This document shows, one piece after another, positions 15,496 to 27,257 of a DNA stretch of 64,000 nucleotides. The number at the start of each line of letters is the position of its first letter. Position 1 is the first letter of the stretch. The stretch spans positions 1 through 64,000 of the forward strand of contig NZ_JPYO01000043.1 of assembly GCF_000757485.1 (NCBI RefSeq), read 5' to 3'. The translations under genes and the position numbers were made by a program. This DNA comes from Achromobacter sp. RTa. GTDB taxonomy: Bacteria; Pseudomonadota; Gammaproteobacteria; Burkholderiales; Burkholderiaceae_B. The notes under the pieces are model-generated. The model did no database searches, was not told the DNA's origin, and worked only from the letters and a program-made list of their open reading frames with translations.

Positions 15496-16652
15496 GCCGG
15501 AGCTATCGAGGCGCGATCGCCGTCCTGGGAACCGGCATGGCCGGGCTGGGCGATTGCCAGGGCCGCTCGGAACAGGAAATCATCGCGCAGGCCTCTCACC
15601 GCGCCGTGGCCGCCAGCGGCCTGAAGATGCAGGATATCGACGGCATCATCACGTCCAGCCTCACCTCGCCCTGGTGGGTGATGCGCATGGCGGAGTACCT
15701 GGGGATCCGTCCGCGTTTCTCCGACAGCACGATGTTCGGGGGCTCGTCGTTCATCGCCGATCTGAAGATCGCGGCGATGGCCATCGAGGCCGGCCAGTGC
15801 GAGCACGTGCTGGTCTGCTACGGCGCCAACCCGCGCAGCGCGCCCAGCAGCACGCAGATCAACCAGATGCGGGCCGCGCTGGACCCGCAACCCTACGAGC
15901 ATCCCTACAAGCCGTTCAATCCGGTGTCCAGCTATGCGCTGGCCGCGGCGCGCCACATGCACCAGTACGGCACCACGCGGCGCCAGCTGGCCGAAGTCGC
16001 CGTGGCGGCGCGCAAGTGGGCGCAGCTGAATCCGGACGCCTTCCTGCGCTCGCCGCTGACGATCGACGAGGTGCTGGGCGCGAAGATGATCTCCGATCCG
16101 CTCACCGTGCGCGATTGCTGCCTGGTGACCGACGGCGCGGGCGCCTTCGTGGTCACGCGGGCCGACCGCGCCCGCGACCTCCATCCGCGTCCGATCTACG
16201 TGCTGGGCACGGGCCATGCGCACTGGCACCGCCAGATATCGTGCATGCCAGACATCACCGTTACGCCAGCCGTGGACTCCGGCCGCGCCGCATTCGCCGA
16301 GGCCGGCCTGACGCCCGCCGACATCGACCTGGTCGAGCTCTACGACGCATTCACGATCAACCCCATCCTTTTCCTGGAAGACCTGGGCTTCTGCGCCAAG
16401 GGCGAGGGCGGCGCGTTCATCGGCGGCGGGCGCATCGAGCCGGGCGGCGACCTGCCGATGAACACCAATGGCGGCGGGCTGTCGTTCACCCATCCCGGCA
16501 TGTACAGCATTTTCCTCGTGATCGAGGCCGTGGCGCAGCTGCGCCGCGAGGCGGGCGACCGGCAGGTGGGCAAGGCCGACGTTGCGCTGGTGCACGGCAA
16601 CGGCGGCGTGCTGTCCAGCCAGGCCACCGCCATTCTTTCCCATTCCCTGTGA
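15492..16652 (+). CDS. SCP2-type thiolase / lipid-transfer protein
   Basis: A 386-residue thiolase-superfamily protein of the SCPx/acetyl-CoA acetyltransferase-like branch that partners with DUF35. The N-terminus AVLGTGMAGLGDCQGRS, central ADLKIAAMAIEAGQCEHVLVC, and late DLVELYDAFTINPILFLEDLGFC and GGLSFTHPGMYSIFLV match this branch. The nucleophile cysteine is not at the place of classical FadA, so the activity may be aldol or retro-Claisen cleavage. It overlaps DUF35 by 4 nt; the CoA-transferase genes follow. Confidence 0.84.
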   Translation: MSRSYRGAIAVLGTGMAGLGDCQGRSEQEIIAQASHRAVAASGLKMQDIDGIITSSLTSPWWVMRMAEYLGIRPRFSDSTMFGGSSFIADLKIAAMAIEAGQCEHVLVCYGANPRSAPSSTQINQMRAALDPQPYEHPYKPFNPVSSYALAAARHMHQYGTTRRQLAEVAVAARKWAQLNPDAFLRSPLTIDEVLGAKMISDPLTVRDCCLVTDGAGAFVVTRADRARDLHPRPIYVLGTGHAHWHRQISCMPDITVTPAVDSGRAAFAEAGLTPADIDLVELYDAFTINPILFLEDLGFCAKGEGGAFIGGGRIEPGGDLPMNTNGGGLSFTHPGMYSIFLVIEAVAQLRREAGDRQVGKADVALVHGNGGVLSSQATAILSHSL

Positions 16653-16660
16653 CGTACGCC

Positions 16661-17350
16661 ATGATGAACAAGATTATCGATACCGCCGCGCAGGCGGTGG
16701 GAGACATCCCTGACGGCGCCACCGTCCTGGTCAGCGGCTTCGGGCTGTCCGGACAGCCCGTCGAATTGCTGGATGCGCTGGTGGAGCACGGCGCCCGCGA
16801 CCTGACCGTGGTGTGCAATAACAGCGGCGCCCGCGACAGCGGCCTGGCCCGCCTGATCCGGCTGGGGCGCGTGCGCAAGCTGATCGCCTCGTATCCGCGC
16901 GGCGCGGAGTCCCAGGCCTTCGAGTCGGCCTACGCCGATGGGCTGATCGACTACGAATGCGTGCCGCAAGGCACGCTGGCCGAACGCCTGCGCGCGGCGG
17001 GCTCGGGGCTGGGCGGTTTCTTCACGCCCACCGGCTACGGCACGCTGCTTGCCGAAGGCAAGGAGACGCGCCTCATCCGCGGCGTGGGCCACGTGTTCGA
17101 AGAGCCGCTGCATGCCGACTACGCGCTCGTGAAGGCCTATTGCGCGGATCCCATGGGCAACCTGGTCTACCGCAAGGCGGGCCGCAACTTCGGCCCCCTG
17201 ATGTGCATGGCCGCGGCCACCGCCGTCGTCCAGGTCCATGCGCTGACGGAAGTGGGCGGCCTGGATCCCGAACATATCGTCACGCCCGGCATCTTCGTGC
17301 GGCGCGTGCTGCGCATTCCCGACGCCCAACTGACCGGAGCCCTGCAATGA
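16661..17350 (+). CDS. 3-oxoacid CoA-transferase subunit A
   Basis: A 229-residue protein of CoA-transferase family I, alpha subunit. It shows VLVSGFGLSGQPVELLDALVEHG near the N-terminus and GGFFTPTGYGTLLAEGKETR mid-protein. It forms a heteromer with the next gene and moves CoA from an acyl-CoA donor to a 3-oxoacid or related acid (PcaI/ScoA-like). ATG 16661 starts Met-Met. Its stop overlaps the next ATG by 4 nt. The substrate is unproven; the operon suggests activation of the imported acid or release of the final oxoacid. Confidence 0.9.
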   Translation: MMNKIIDTAAQAVGDIPDGATVLVSGFGLSGQPVELLDALVEHGARDLTVVCNNSGARDSGLARLIRLGRVRKLIASYPRGAESQAFESAYADGLIDYECVPQGTLAERLRAAGSGLGGFFTPTGYGTLLAEGKETRLIRGVGHVFEEPLHADYALVKAYCADPMGNLVYRKAGRNFGPLMCMAAATAVVQVHALTEVGGLDPEHIVTPGIFVRRVLRIPDAQLTGALQ

Positions 17351-17998
17351 TCCAACGATATACCCGCGAAGACATCGCGCGGCGCGCAGCCGCCGACATC
17401 CCTCCCGGTTCCTACGTCAACCTGGGCATCGGCCTGCCGGTCAAGGCGCTGGATTACTGGACGCCGGAGCACGGCGTGGTCGTCCACAGCGAGAACGGCA
17501 TCCTGGGCATGCGGGCGCGCTCGGATGCCGATCCGGTCGATCCCGACCTGACCAATGCGGCCAAGCAGAACGTCGCCATGGCCGCGGGCGGGAGCTTTTT
17601 CAACCATGCGGACTCCTTCGCGATGATGCGAGGCGGCCACCTGGACTATTGCATCCTGGGCGCCTACCAGGTGTCGGAAACCGGCGACCTGGCCAATTGG
17701 TCGCTCGGCCAGCCCGGCGTGGCCGCGGCGGTGGGCGGAGCCATGGACCTCGCCGTGGGCGCCAAGCGGGTCCACGTGCTGATGGAGCACCTGACCCGCG
17801 ACGGCCGGCCGCGGCTGCGCAGGCTATGCGACCTGCCGCTGACGGGCGCGGCCTGCGTCGACCGCGTCTATACCGACTACGCCACGCTCGACGTCACACC
17901 CGAGGGCTTCCTGGTGCGCGACATGGCCCCCGGCCTGACTCGCGAGGCCCTGCAGGCGGCGACCGATGCGCCGCTGCGTTTCGCGGAGGACCTGATCG

Positions 17999-18009
<11 letters not shown>
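17347..18009 (+). CDS. 3-oxoacid CoA-transferase subunit B
   Basis: A 220-residue beta subunit of CoA-transferase family I. It carries the active-site signature HSENGILGM, with the glutamate E49 that forms the enzyme-CoA thioester, and IGLPVKALDYW near the N-terminus. It shares ATGA with subunit A (17347-17350) and overlaps the acyl-CoA dehydrogenase start by 11 nt, so the three proteins are probably made together. Confidence 0.92.
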
Positions 18010-20296
<2,287 letters not shown>

Positions 20297-20320
20297 GCCG
20301 CGCAGCCGAAAGGGTTCACC

Positions 20321-22423
20321 ATGAACTTGACCGTCACTTCGCCATCGCGCGACCTGTCCAACACCGTCCGCTACGCCCTGCAGGGGCGCGTGGCCGTGAT
20401 CTTCCTCGATAACCCACCCGTCAACGGCCTGGGCGACACCGTGCGCCGCGGCATCCATGAAGGGCTGTCCCAGGCGCAAGCCGACGACGGGGTGGACGCC
20501 GTGGTCATCATCGGCGCCGGCAAGGCCTTTTGCGGGGGCGCGGACATCCGCCAGTTCAACACGCCAGCCGCAACCGCCAAGCCCATGCTGCGCGACGTGA
20601 TCGCGGCCATCGAAACGTCCGGCAAGCCGGTGGTGGCAGCCATCCATGGTTTCGCGCTGGGCGGCGGGCTGGAGCTTGCCCTGGGATGCCACTACCGCAT
20701 CGCGCAAGCCGGCGCCAGGCTTGGGCTGCCGGAAGTGAATCTAGGCCTGGTGCCCGGCGGCGGCGGCACGCAGCGCCTGCCGCGGCTGATCGGCGCGATG
20801 GCGGCGGTCGAGATGATCCAGTCCGGCAAACCGCTGGACGCGGCGTCCGCCTTGGCCGCCGGGCTGGTGGACGCGGTCGCCGAAGGCGATCTGCTGGAGT
20901 TTGCGCTGTCCTACGCCCGCGAACGCGCCAAGCTGGGCACACATCCAGTCGCCTCGCGCCGCGCCCTGAATGGGGACGGAGTGGATTTCGCCGCGGTGCG
21001 CGCCCGCCTCAATCCCAAGGCCCGCAATGCGATCGCCCAGCGCGCGGCAATCGATTGCGTCGAGGCCGCGACCCGCCTGCCGATCGAGCCAGGGCTGGAC
21101 GAAGAGCGGCGCCTGTTCGACGCGCTGGTCGAGGGCGATGCCTCCAAGGCGCTGCGCCATCTGTTCTTCGCCGAAAAGGAAGCGCCGCGCGTTCCGGGCG
21201 GCGGCCGCGCGGGCGAGATCGGACGCGTGGGCATCCTGGGCGCGGGCACCATGGGCGGCGGGATCGCCATGGCGTTTTCCAATGCGGGCTACGCCGTAAC
21301 GCTGTACGAGCGCGATCAGGCTGCGCTGGACCGGGGCATGGCGCTGATCCGCAAGAACTACGACATCACCGCCGCGAAGGGCAAGCTCGACGCCGCCGGG
21401 GTCGAGGCCCGGATGGCGCGCATCGCGCCCAGCCTCGACGTGCAGGACCTGGCGCAGGCCGACCTCGTCATCGAGGCCGTGTTCGAGGACATGGCCGTCA
21501 AGCAGGCCGTGTTCCGCCAACTGGATGCCGTGTGCAAAGCCGGCGCGATCCTGGCCACGAATACCTCGCGCCTGAACATCGATGAAATCGCGGCCTGCAC
21601 GGCGCGGCCGGAGGCCGTGATCGGGCTGCATTTCTTCAGCCCGGCCAACGTCATGAAGCTGCTGGAAGTGGTGCGCGGCGCGCGCACCAGCGCGGACGTT
21701 ATCGCCACTTGCATGGCCGTCGCGCAGAAGATCGGCAAGATCCCGGTGCTGGTGGGGGTATGCGAAGGCTTCGTCGGCAACCGCATGCTGACCGGCTATT
21801 GGCGCGAGGCGGGGTTCCTGCTGGAAGAGGGCGCCAGCCCGCAGCAGATCGACGGCGCCCTGACGCGCTTCGGGATGGCCATGGGGCCGTTGGCGATGGC
21901 GGACCTGGCGGGCATGGACATCAATTGGGCTACGCGCAAGCGGCTGGCGCCCACGCGGCCCGCGCACCTGCGCTATTCCAAGGTCGCGGACCGCATCTGC
22001 GAACTGGGACGTTTCGGCCAGAAGACCCAGGCCGGCTATTACCGGTACGAGCCGGGCAGCCGCCAGCCGCTGCCGGATCCCGTCGTCGACGGCATCATCG
22101 AAGACTGCGCGCGCGAGGCCGGGATCGTGCGCAGGCCGGTAAGCGACGAGGAGATCGTCGAGCGCTGCATGCTGGCGCTGGTCAACGAAGGCGCGCTGAT
22201 CATCGAGGAAGGCATCGCGCAGCGCGCCTCCGACGTGGACGTGGTCTATGTCCATGGCTACGGCTTTCCGGGCGCGCGCGGCGGCCCGATGTTCCATGCG
22301 CAGACCCAGGGACTGGCGGCGACGCTGGAGAAAATCCGCGCCCTGCGGCACGAGCACGGCGAGCATTGGAAGCCGGCGCCGCTGCTCGAGCGGCTGGTGG
22401 AGCAGGGCGCCACGGCATTCTGA
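20321..22423 (+). CDS. Bifunctional enoyl-CoA hydratase / 3-hydroxyacyl-CoA dehydrogenase (FadB/FadJ-like)
   Basis: A 700-residue fusion. The N-terminal crotonase domain (about residues 20-210) carries both catalytic glutamates, E118 in GGGLELAL and E138 in LPEVNLGLVPGGGGT. A linker leads to the NAD-binding 3-hydroxyacyl-CoA dehydrogenase domain from about residue 300 (GILGAGTMGGGIA), with GLHFFSPANVMKLLEVV around the catalytic histidine, and two C-terminal dimerisation domains. It performs hydration and oxidation after the ACAD step, supplying 3-oxoacyl-CoA for the thiolase of the same operon. It is 24 nt downstream of the ACAD gene. Confidence 0.93.
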   Translation: MNLTVTSPSRDLSNTVRYALQGRVAVIFLDNPPVNGLGDTVRRGIHEGLSQAQADDGVDAVVIIGAGKAFCGGADIRQFNTPAATAKPMLRDVIAAIETSGKPVVAAIHGFALGGGLELALGCHYRIAQAGARLGLPEVNLGLVPGGGGTQRLPRLIGAMAAVEMIQSGKPLDAASALAAGLVDAVAEGDLLEFALSYARERAKLGTHPVASRRALNGDGVDFAAVRARLNPKARNAIAQRAAIDCVEAATRLPIEPGLDEERRLFDALVEGDASKALRHLFFAEKEAPRVPGGGRAGEIGRVGILGAGTMGGGIAMAFSNAGYAVTLYERDQAALDRGMALIRKNYDITAAKGKLDAAGVEARMARIAPSLDVQDLAQADLVIEAVFEDMAVKQAVFRQLDAVCKAGAILATNTSRLNIDEIAACTARPEAVIGLHFFSPANVMKLLEVVRGARTSADVIATCMAVAQKIGKIPVLVGVCEGFVGNRMLTGYWREAGFLLEEGASPQQIDGALTRFGMAMGPLAMADLAGMDINWATRKRLAPTRPAHLRYSKVADRICELGRFGQKTQAGYYRYEPGSRQPLPDPVVDGIIEDCAREAGIVRRPVSDEEIVERCMLALVNEGALIIEEGIAQRASDVDVVYVHGYGFPGARGGPMFHAQTQGLAATLEKIRALRHEHGEHWKPAPLLERLVEQGATAF

Positions 22424-22516
22424 CGCGTCCGCGCCATGGCCAAGGCCGCGCCCGGCGACATGCCGGCCGCGGCCTTCTTTGCGATACTGTAATTTCCCTA
22501 AACCTTGGCCCCAGCC

Positions 22517-22945
22517 ATGACAGACTCCATTCCTTCCGGTTTTGCGCCCTGGCGCCCGAGCAGTCCCTTCATGACGCACCTGGCCGAGCTCGGCGCGCTC
22601 TACAAGCGCGATGCCGACTGCGTGCTCGCCCTGCGCGTGGGGCAGGTCCATACCAATATGCATGCCATCGCCCACGGCGGGCTGCTGGCCACCCTGGCCG
22701 ACAGCGCGCTGGGCCATACCATCGCGCAGCAGGCGCAGGTGTCCGTCGTGACGGTGCAGATGTCGGTGGAATACCTGAATCCGGTGAAGCCGGGCGACTG
22801 GCTCGAGGCGCACGTACGGATCGACAAGCAGGGCAGGCGCCTGATCTACGCCACCTGCCTGCTGCAAGTGGAAGACCGCGTCATGCTCAAGGCCAACGCG
22901 GTCTTCGCCGTGCGGGCGGCGCTCACGCCGGCCTCGGACGGCTAG
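22517..22945 (+). CDS. PaaI-type hotdog-fold thioesterase
   Basis: A 142-residue hotdog protein. It has the family segment NMHAIAHGGLLATLADSALG (the HGG motif near the catalytic loop) and VEYLNPVKPGDWLEAHVR. It hydrolyses dead-end or end-product acyl-CoAs. I chose ATG 22517; a TTG at 22505 would add only four residues. The gap of about 90 nt from the preceding gene contains a GC-rich near-palindrome (GCCGCGGCC), so it may be partly uncoupled from the operon. Confidence 0.85.
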   Translation: MTDSIPSGFAPWRPSSPFMTHLAELGALYKRDADCVLALRVGQVHTNMHAIAHGGLLATLADSALGHTIAQQAQVSVVTVQMSVEYLNPVKPGDWLEAHVRIDKQGRRLIYATCLLQVEDRVMLKANAVFAVRAALTPASDG

Positions 22946-22958
22946 GAGCCCGCGGGGC

Positions 22959-23933
22959 TCACTCCACCTTGACGCCGGTGGTCTGGACCACGTTGCGCCA
23001 CTTGGCCGTTTCTCCCGCCACGAAGTCAGCCACCTGCTTCGGCGTCATGGGGCCCAGCGGCTCGCTGTTCTGCCCGGCCAGCCGCTGCACCATTTCGGGC
23101 GAGTTCATGATCTCGTTCGTGGCGGCGTTCAGCTTGGCCACGATGGCGGGATCCGTGCCCGCCGGCGCGTAGAAGCCCAGCCAGGTGTAGACGTCCAGGC
23201 CCGGCGCTCCCGATTCGGCGAACGTGGGCAGGTCGGGAAACAGCTTGCTGCGTTCGGCGCTTGCGACCCCGATGGGGCGGAGCTGGCCCGATTTGATGAA
23301 GGGCGCCACGCTCATCGCATCCTGCACGGCAACCTTGAGTTCGCCGGACACGACCGCGTTGGTGGCCGGCGACGCGCCCTTGTACGGCACATGCTCCATC
23401 GGCACGCCCGTGATTTTCTTCAGCCATTCGCCGCCCAGGTGAGTGGAGCCGCCGAAGCCCGCCGAGCCGTAGGGCACGCCGGGCTGCGACTTGCCCCAGC
23501 TGAGGAATTCGGGAATGGTCTGGACGGGAAGGCCCGAATTGACCACCAGCAGGTTGGGCGCGCGCGCCAGAATGGAGATGGGCTCGAAGTCCTTGACCGG
23601 GTCGTAGCGCACCTTGGCATTGACCGCCGGGCCGATCACGTGGCCGGTGGCGCTGACGAGCAGCGTATAGCCGTCGTTCTTCTGCCGGGCCACCAGTTCG
23701 GTGCCGACCTGCCCGGCTGCGCCGGGCTTGTTCTCGACCACGAAAGTCTGGTTGAAGCGCTTGCCCAGTTCGGCCGACAGCAGGCGCGAAACGATGTCGG
23801 TCATGCCGCCGGGCGCGAAGGCCACGACGACGGTGACGGGGTGGTCGGGATATTCGGCGTGGGCGGCGCCCGTGGCCAGGCTGCTCGCAAGCAGCGCGCC
23901 GAGCGCGCCGCGCCGCAGGATATTGCGGGTCAT
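22959..23933 (-). CDS. Bug-family periplasmic solute receptor
   Basis: A 324-residue secreted receptor with a signal peptide to about residue 26 (AAHA) and a mature start YPDHPVTVVVAFAPGGMTDIVSR. VENKPGAAGQVG, HVPYKGASPATNAVV and DLPTFAESGAPGLDVYTW are the standard Bug blocks. It converges with the thioesterase gene and is divergent from the CoA-transferase gene at 24193, with palindromic TTCGAA repeats between, so the receptor and the CoA-transferase operon are probably controlled together. Confidence 0.92.
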   Translation of the reverse strand: MTRNILRRGALGALLASSLATGAAHAEYPDHPVTVVVAFAPGGMTDIVSRLLSAELGKRFNQTFVVENKPGAAGQVGTELVARQKNDGYTLLVSATGHVIGPAVNAKVRYDPVKDFEPISILARAPNLLVVNSGLPVQTIPEFLSWGKSQPGVPYGSAGFGGSTHLGGEWLKKITGVPMEHVPYKGASPATNAVVSGELKVAVQDAMSVAPFIKSGQLRPIGVASAERSKLFPDLPTFAESGAPGLDVYTWLGFYAPAGTDPAIVAKLNAATNEIMNSPEMVQRLAGQNSEPLGPMTPKQVADFVAGETAKWRNVVQTTGVKVE

Positions 23934-24026
23934 GGTTGTCTCCAGGAGTCTTATCGTGAGGGCGGCGCGGTTTCCACAGTGCGCCTCCGCGTGGCCAGTA
24001 TGGCGGCGGCCCGCGCATTACTCCAT

Positions 24027-24131
24027 CCGAAATATTCGAACCCAACGTTCGCGTCTGTCTAAAACACCAGGGCCGCCCGAAGGGCGGGCCCGCCGCTTGA
24101 AAGCGGGCGAACGCAGCGTTCGAAACATTCG
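24027..24131. promoter_or_regulatory. Cluster of CGAA/TTCG palindromes in divergent promoter region
   Basis: Four inverted repeats with TTCG/CGAA arms lie between the Bug gene and the CoA-transferase gene: CCGAAATATTCGAA (24027-24040), TTCGAACCCAACGTTCG (24035-24051), CGAACGCAGCGTTCG (24108-24122) and TTCGAAACATTCG (24119-24131). Another hairpin, CCGCTT-GA-AAGCGG, lies at 24093-24106. The density suggests multiple binding sites for one regulator; similar elements are at 14959-14994. Confidence 0.45.
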
Positions 24132-24192
24132 ACTCCTCGCCGCGCAACGCGGCCTGCATAATTTTCCGGATCGTCTGAATCACGGAGTCGCT

Positions 24193-25374
24193 ATGCTTCA
24201 CAATGCCTTGCGCGGAGTAAAGGTCGTAGACCTGTCGCGCATCCTCGCGGGCCCCTGGTGCACGCAGAACCTGTCGGACCTTGGCGCCCAGGTCGTCAAG
24301 GTGGAACATCCCGGGCGCGGCGACGATACGCGCGGCTGGGGGCCGCCCGATTTGCGCTCGGCGGACGGCAGCGCATCCATGTCGGCCTATTTCATGGCCT
24401 GCAATCGCGGCAAGCAATCCGTCGCCATCGACTTTTCCACGGAAGAGGGCGCGGCCCGCGTGCGGGAACTGGTCGCCGGTGCCGACGTGCTGGTCGAAAA
24501 CTACAAGGCCGGCGGCCTGCGCAAGTACGGGCTGGACTACGCCTCGCTTTCGCGTATCAATCCGCGTCTCGTCTACCTGTCGATCACCGGCTACGGCCAG
24601 TCCGGCCCGATGGCCGGCAAGCCGGGATACGACTACGTGTTCCAGGGCATGGGCGGCCTGATGAGCTACACCGGGCAGCCCGACGGCACGCCCGGCGCGG
24701 GGCCGCTGCGCACCGGCGTCGCGGTGGTGGACCTGATGACCGGCATGTACGCCACGTCCGCCGTGCTGGCGGCCCTGCGGCAGCGCGACCTGACCGGGCA
24801 GGGCATGCCGCTGGATATCTGCCTGCTGGACGTGGCGGTGGCGCTGAACGCCAACCAGGGCGCCAATTACCTGGTGTCGGGCGAGGTCCCGAAACGCAGC
24901 GGCAACGCGCATCCCAACTGCGCGCCGTACGAGGTTTTCGCCTGCGCCGACGGCCACCTGATCCTGGCCATCGGCAACGACGGCCAGTTCGCGCGTTTCA
25001 GCGGCGTGGCGGGCCACCCAGAATGGGCGGCGGATGCGCGCTATGCCACCAACAGTGCGCGCCTGGAGCACATGGACAGCCTGCGGCCGCTGATTGCCGG
25101 AACCCTGGCGGGCGCCCCGCGCAAGCGCTGGACGGACGCTTTCGACGCGGCGGGTGTGCCCTGGGGGCCGATACACACGCTGGACGAGGTCTTCACGCAT
25201 CCGCAAGTTTTGCATCGCGGGCTGCTGCAGACGGCCACGCATCCCACGCTGGGAGAGCTGCGCCTGGTGCGCAATCCCTTGCTGGCTGGCACGCCGCCCG
25301 AAGCGCTGGGCTCGGCGCCTCCGCTGCTTGGCGAGCACACGGAAACGGTGCTGGCGAATCCCGCAACCCTGTAA
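24193..25374 (+). CDS. Family III CoA-transferase (CaiB/BaiF)
   Basis: A 393-residue CoA-transferase. The N-terminus VKVVDLSRILAGPWCTQNLSDLGA and VENYKAGG are typical; the catalytic aspartate is D180 in GVAVVDLMTGMYA. It forms an interlocked dimer that moves CoA from, for example, succinyl-CoA to a carboxylic acid. It is first in an operon with a Bug receptor and an enoyl-CoA hydratase, implying that an imported acid is activated and then hydrated. ATG 24193 has a moderate site, GGAG 6 nt upstream. Confidence 0.93.
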   Translation: MLHNALRGVKVVDLSRILAGPWCTQNLSDLGAQVVKVEHPGRGDDTRGWGPPDLRSADGSASMSAYFMACNRGKQSVAIDFSTEEGAARVRELVAGADVLVENYKAGGLRKYGLDYASLSRINPRLVYLSITGYGQSGPMAGKPGYDYVFQGMGGLMSYTGQPDGTPGAGPLRTGVAVVDLMTGMYATSAVLAALRQRDLTGQGMPLDICLLDVAVALNANQGANYLVSGEVPKRSGNAHPNCAPYEVFACADGHLILAIGNDGQFARFSGVAGHPEWAADARYATNSARLEHMDSLRPLIAGTLAGAPRKRWTDAFDAAGVPWGPIHTLDEVFTHPQVLHRGLLQTATHPTLGELRLVRNPLLAGTPPEALGSAPPLLGEHTETVLANPATL

Positions 25375-25393
25375 TCCACCCAAGGAGACAACA

Positions 25394-26365
25394 ATGAAAA
25401 TCCTGAGATTCCACCTGGCGGCGGCATGCGCCTGCCTGGCCCTGCCGGCGATAGCCGCCGCCGAGTACCCCGACCGGCCCATCCGGCTGGTCGTTCCCTA
25501 TGCCGTCGGCGGCACGACGGACATCATCGCCCGCGTGGTCGGCAACAAGCTCGGCGAGCGTCTCGGCCAGTCCGTCGTCATCGAAAACCGGCCCGGCGCA
25601 GGCGGCAGCATCGGCTCGGCCTATGCCGCCAAGCAGCCAGCCGACGGCTATACGCTGGTAATGGCCGTGGAAAGCTCGCACGCGGTCAATCCGAACGTCT
25701 ACGCCAGGAGCGCCTACGATCCCGTAAAGGATTTCGCGCCCATCAGCAACCTGGCCGACGTGCCCAACGTGCTGGTGGTGAACCCTGCGCTGCCTGCGCA
25801 GGACCTGGCCGGGTTCCTGCAGCTGCTGAAAGCCAACCCGGACAAGTACGCCTTCGGCTCGTCCGGCAACGGCGGCCTGAGCCACATGAACGGCGAACTG
25901 TTCCTGAAGACCACCGGCACCCGCATGCTGCACGTTCCCTACAAAGGATTGGGGCCGGCGCTGAACGATCTGGTGGCGGGGCAGGTGCAGGTCGTGTTCG
26001 ACAACATCCCTTCTTCCAATCCCCTGATCCAGGGCCAGCGCATACGCCCGCTCGCCGTGGCCGCGAAGCAGCGGCTCAAAGTGTTGCCCGACGTTCCGAC
26101 CTACGCCGAGGCCGGCCTGCCGGCGATGAACAATCCGTCGTGGTTCGGCCTGGCCGCGCCGGCCGGAACGCCGGCGCCCGTGCTGGACAAGCTGAATGCC
26201 GCCGTGCGCGAAGCGTTGGCGGATCCCGCCACCGCGGCGGCCATCGAGAAGCAGGGCGCCGTGCCCAGCCCGATGTCGCGCGACGAGTTCGGCGCGCTGA
26301 TCGCGCAGTCCTACGGCCACTGGAAGACCGTGGTCGAGGAAATCAAGTTCGAGAAAATGCAGTAA
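25394..26365 (+). CDS. Bug-family periplasmic solute receptor
   Basis: A 323-residue secreted protein with a signal peptide ending near residue 23 (AIAAA). The mature start is YPDRPIRLVVPYAVGGTTDIIAR, followed by VIENRPGAGGSIGSA and HVPYKGLGPALNDLV. AAGGAGA sits 7 nt before ATG 25394. It lies 19 nt after the CoA-transferase gene and before an enoyl-CoA hydratase; this receptor probably delivers the operon's substrate. Confidence 0.92.
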   Translation: MKILRFHLAAACACLALPAIAAAEYPDRPIRLVVPYAVGGTTDIIARVVGNKLGERLGQSVVIENRPGAGGSIGSAYAAKQPADGYTLVMAVESSHAVNPNVYARSAYDPVKDFAPISNLADVPNVLVVNPALPAQDLAGFLQLLKANPDKYAFGSSGNGGLSHMNGELFLKTTGTRMLHVPYKGLGPALNDLVAGQVQVVFDNIPSSNPLIQGQRIRPLAVAAKQRLKVLPDVPTYAEAGLPAMNNPSWFGLAAPAGTPAPVLDKLNAAVREALADPATAAAIEKQGAVPSPMSRDEFGALIAQSYGHWKTVVEEIKFEKMQ

Positions 26366-26377
26366 CAAGGAGCCCTC

Positions 26378-27169
26378 ATGAGCACCAAGACCTTTATCGT
26401 TCCCCATGCCCACGCCGACATCGACGCGTCCGGCATCGCCACCCTGACCATGCAGGACGCAGGTGTGCTGAATATCCTGAGCACGCCCGTCATCGACGGC
26501 CTCCGGGAGGCGCTGGCCAGGTTGAGTGAAGACGAGTCGGTGCGCGTGCTGGTGTTGCGCGGCGCCAGCGACCGCGCGTTCGTGGCCGGAGCCGACATCG
26601 CGGAAATGGCCGCGCTGGACGAGCCCAAGGCGCAACGCTTCATTTCTAACCTGCGCGACCTCTGCAATGCGGTCCGTCATTTTCCGGTGCCCGTCATCGC
26701 GCGCATTCCGGGCTGGTGCCTGGGGGGAGGGCTGGAGTTCGCCCTGGCCTGCGACCTGCGCGTCAGCGCCGACGATGCGCAATTCGGCATGCCGGAGGTG
26801 AAGGTGGGTATTCCGTCGGTGATTCACGCCGCTCTCATGCCCCAGTTGATCGGCGCTGCCAACAGCGCCTGGATGCTACTCACCGGCGAACTGATCGGCG
26901 CCCGCCGCGCCCAGGACTGGGGGCTGGTGAACGCGGCGGTGCCGCGGGCCGAACTGGACGGGGCCATTCGCAAGCTGGCCGAGGGTTTCGCCGCGCTCGG
27001 TCCGGCCGCGCTGCGTCAGCAGAAGAAGCTGTTGCGCCGCTGGGAGACGATGTCGGTGGACGAGGCGATCGAGGACAGCGTGGCGGAATTCGGGGCCGCA
27101 TTCAATACCGGCGAGCCCCAGAAATTCATGAACGAGTTCCTGGAGAGCAAGCGCCGCGCAAAAGCTTGA
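26378..27169 (+). CDS. Enoyl-CoA hydratase/isomerase (crotonase family)
   Basis: A 263-residue crotonase. The oxyanion-hole stretch is RAFVAGADIAEM. Both catalytic glutamates are present: E120 in GGGLEFALACDL and E140 in GMPEVKVGIPSVIHAALM. The C-terminal QQKKLLRRWETM helix is also typical. It is the last gene of the CoA-transferase/Bug operon; the reaction is probably hydration of a 2-enoyl-CoA, but crotonases vary. A GC hairpin follows 18 nt after the stop, and then the unrelated effector locus begins. Confidence 0.92.
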   Translation: MSTKTFIVPHAHADIDASGIATLTMQDAGVLNILSTPVIDGLREALARLSEDESVRVLVLRGASDRAFVAGADIAEMAALDEPKAQRFISNLRDLCNAVRHFPVPVIARIPGWCLGGGLEFALACDLRVSADDAQFGMPEVKVGIPSVIHAALMPQLIGAANSAWMLLTGELIGARRAQDWGLVNAAVPRAELDGAIRKLAEGFAALGPAALRQQKKLLRRWETMSVDEAIEDSVAEFGAAFNTGEPQKFMNEFLESKRRAKA

Positions 27170-27187
27170 GCGATTTCCCTTGGGGCG

Positions 27188-27226
27188 CCTGCCCCGGGGG
27201 CGTTCCCCTAGGGGGGGCGGGGCAGG
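27188..27226 (+). terminator. GC-rich hairpin after the CoA-transferase/Bug/hydratase operon
   Basis: CCTGCCCC (27188-27195) pairs with GGGGCAGG (27219-27226), with a nested GGGG-CGTT-CCCC inside. There is no U-run. It separates the metabolic operon from the effector promoter. Confidence 0.5.
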
Positions 27227-27257
27227 AAGGCGCGGCGGATCCGGCCGAACCGCCGTT

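Noticed and set aside
20741..22867. A 708-codon minus-strand frame opposite the FadB/J-like gene
   Set aside because: Composition of a codon-position shadow; no family resemblance, and the plus-strand protein is complete and highly conserved.
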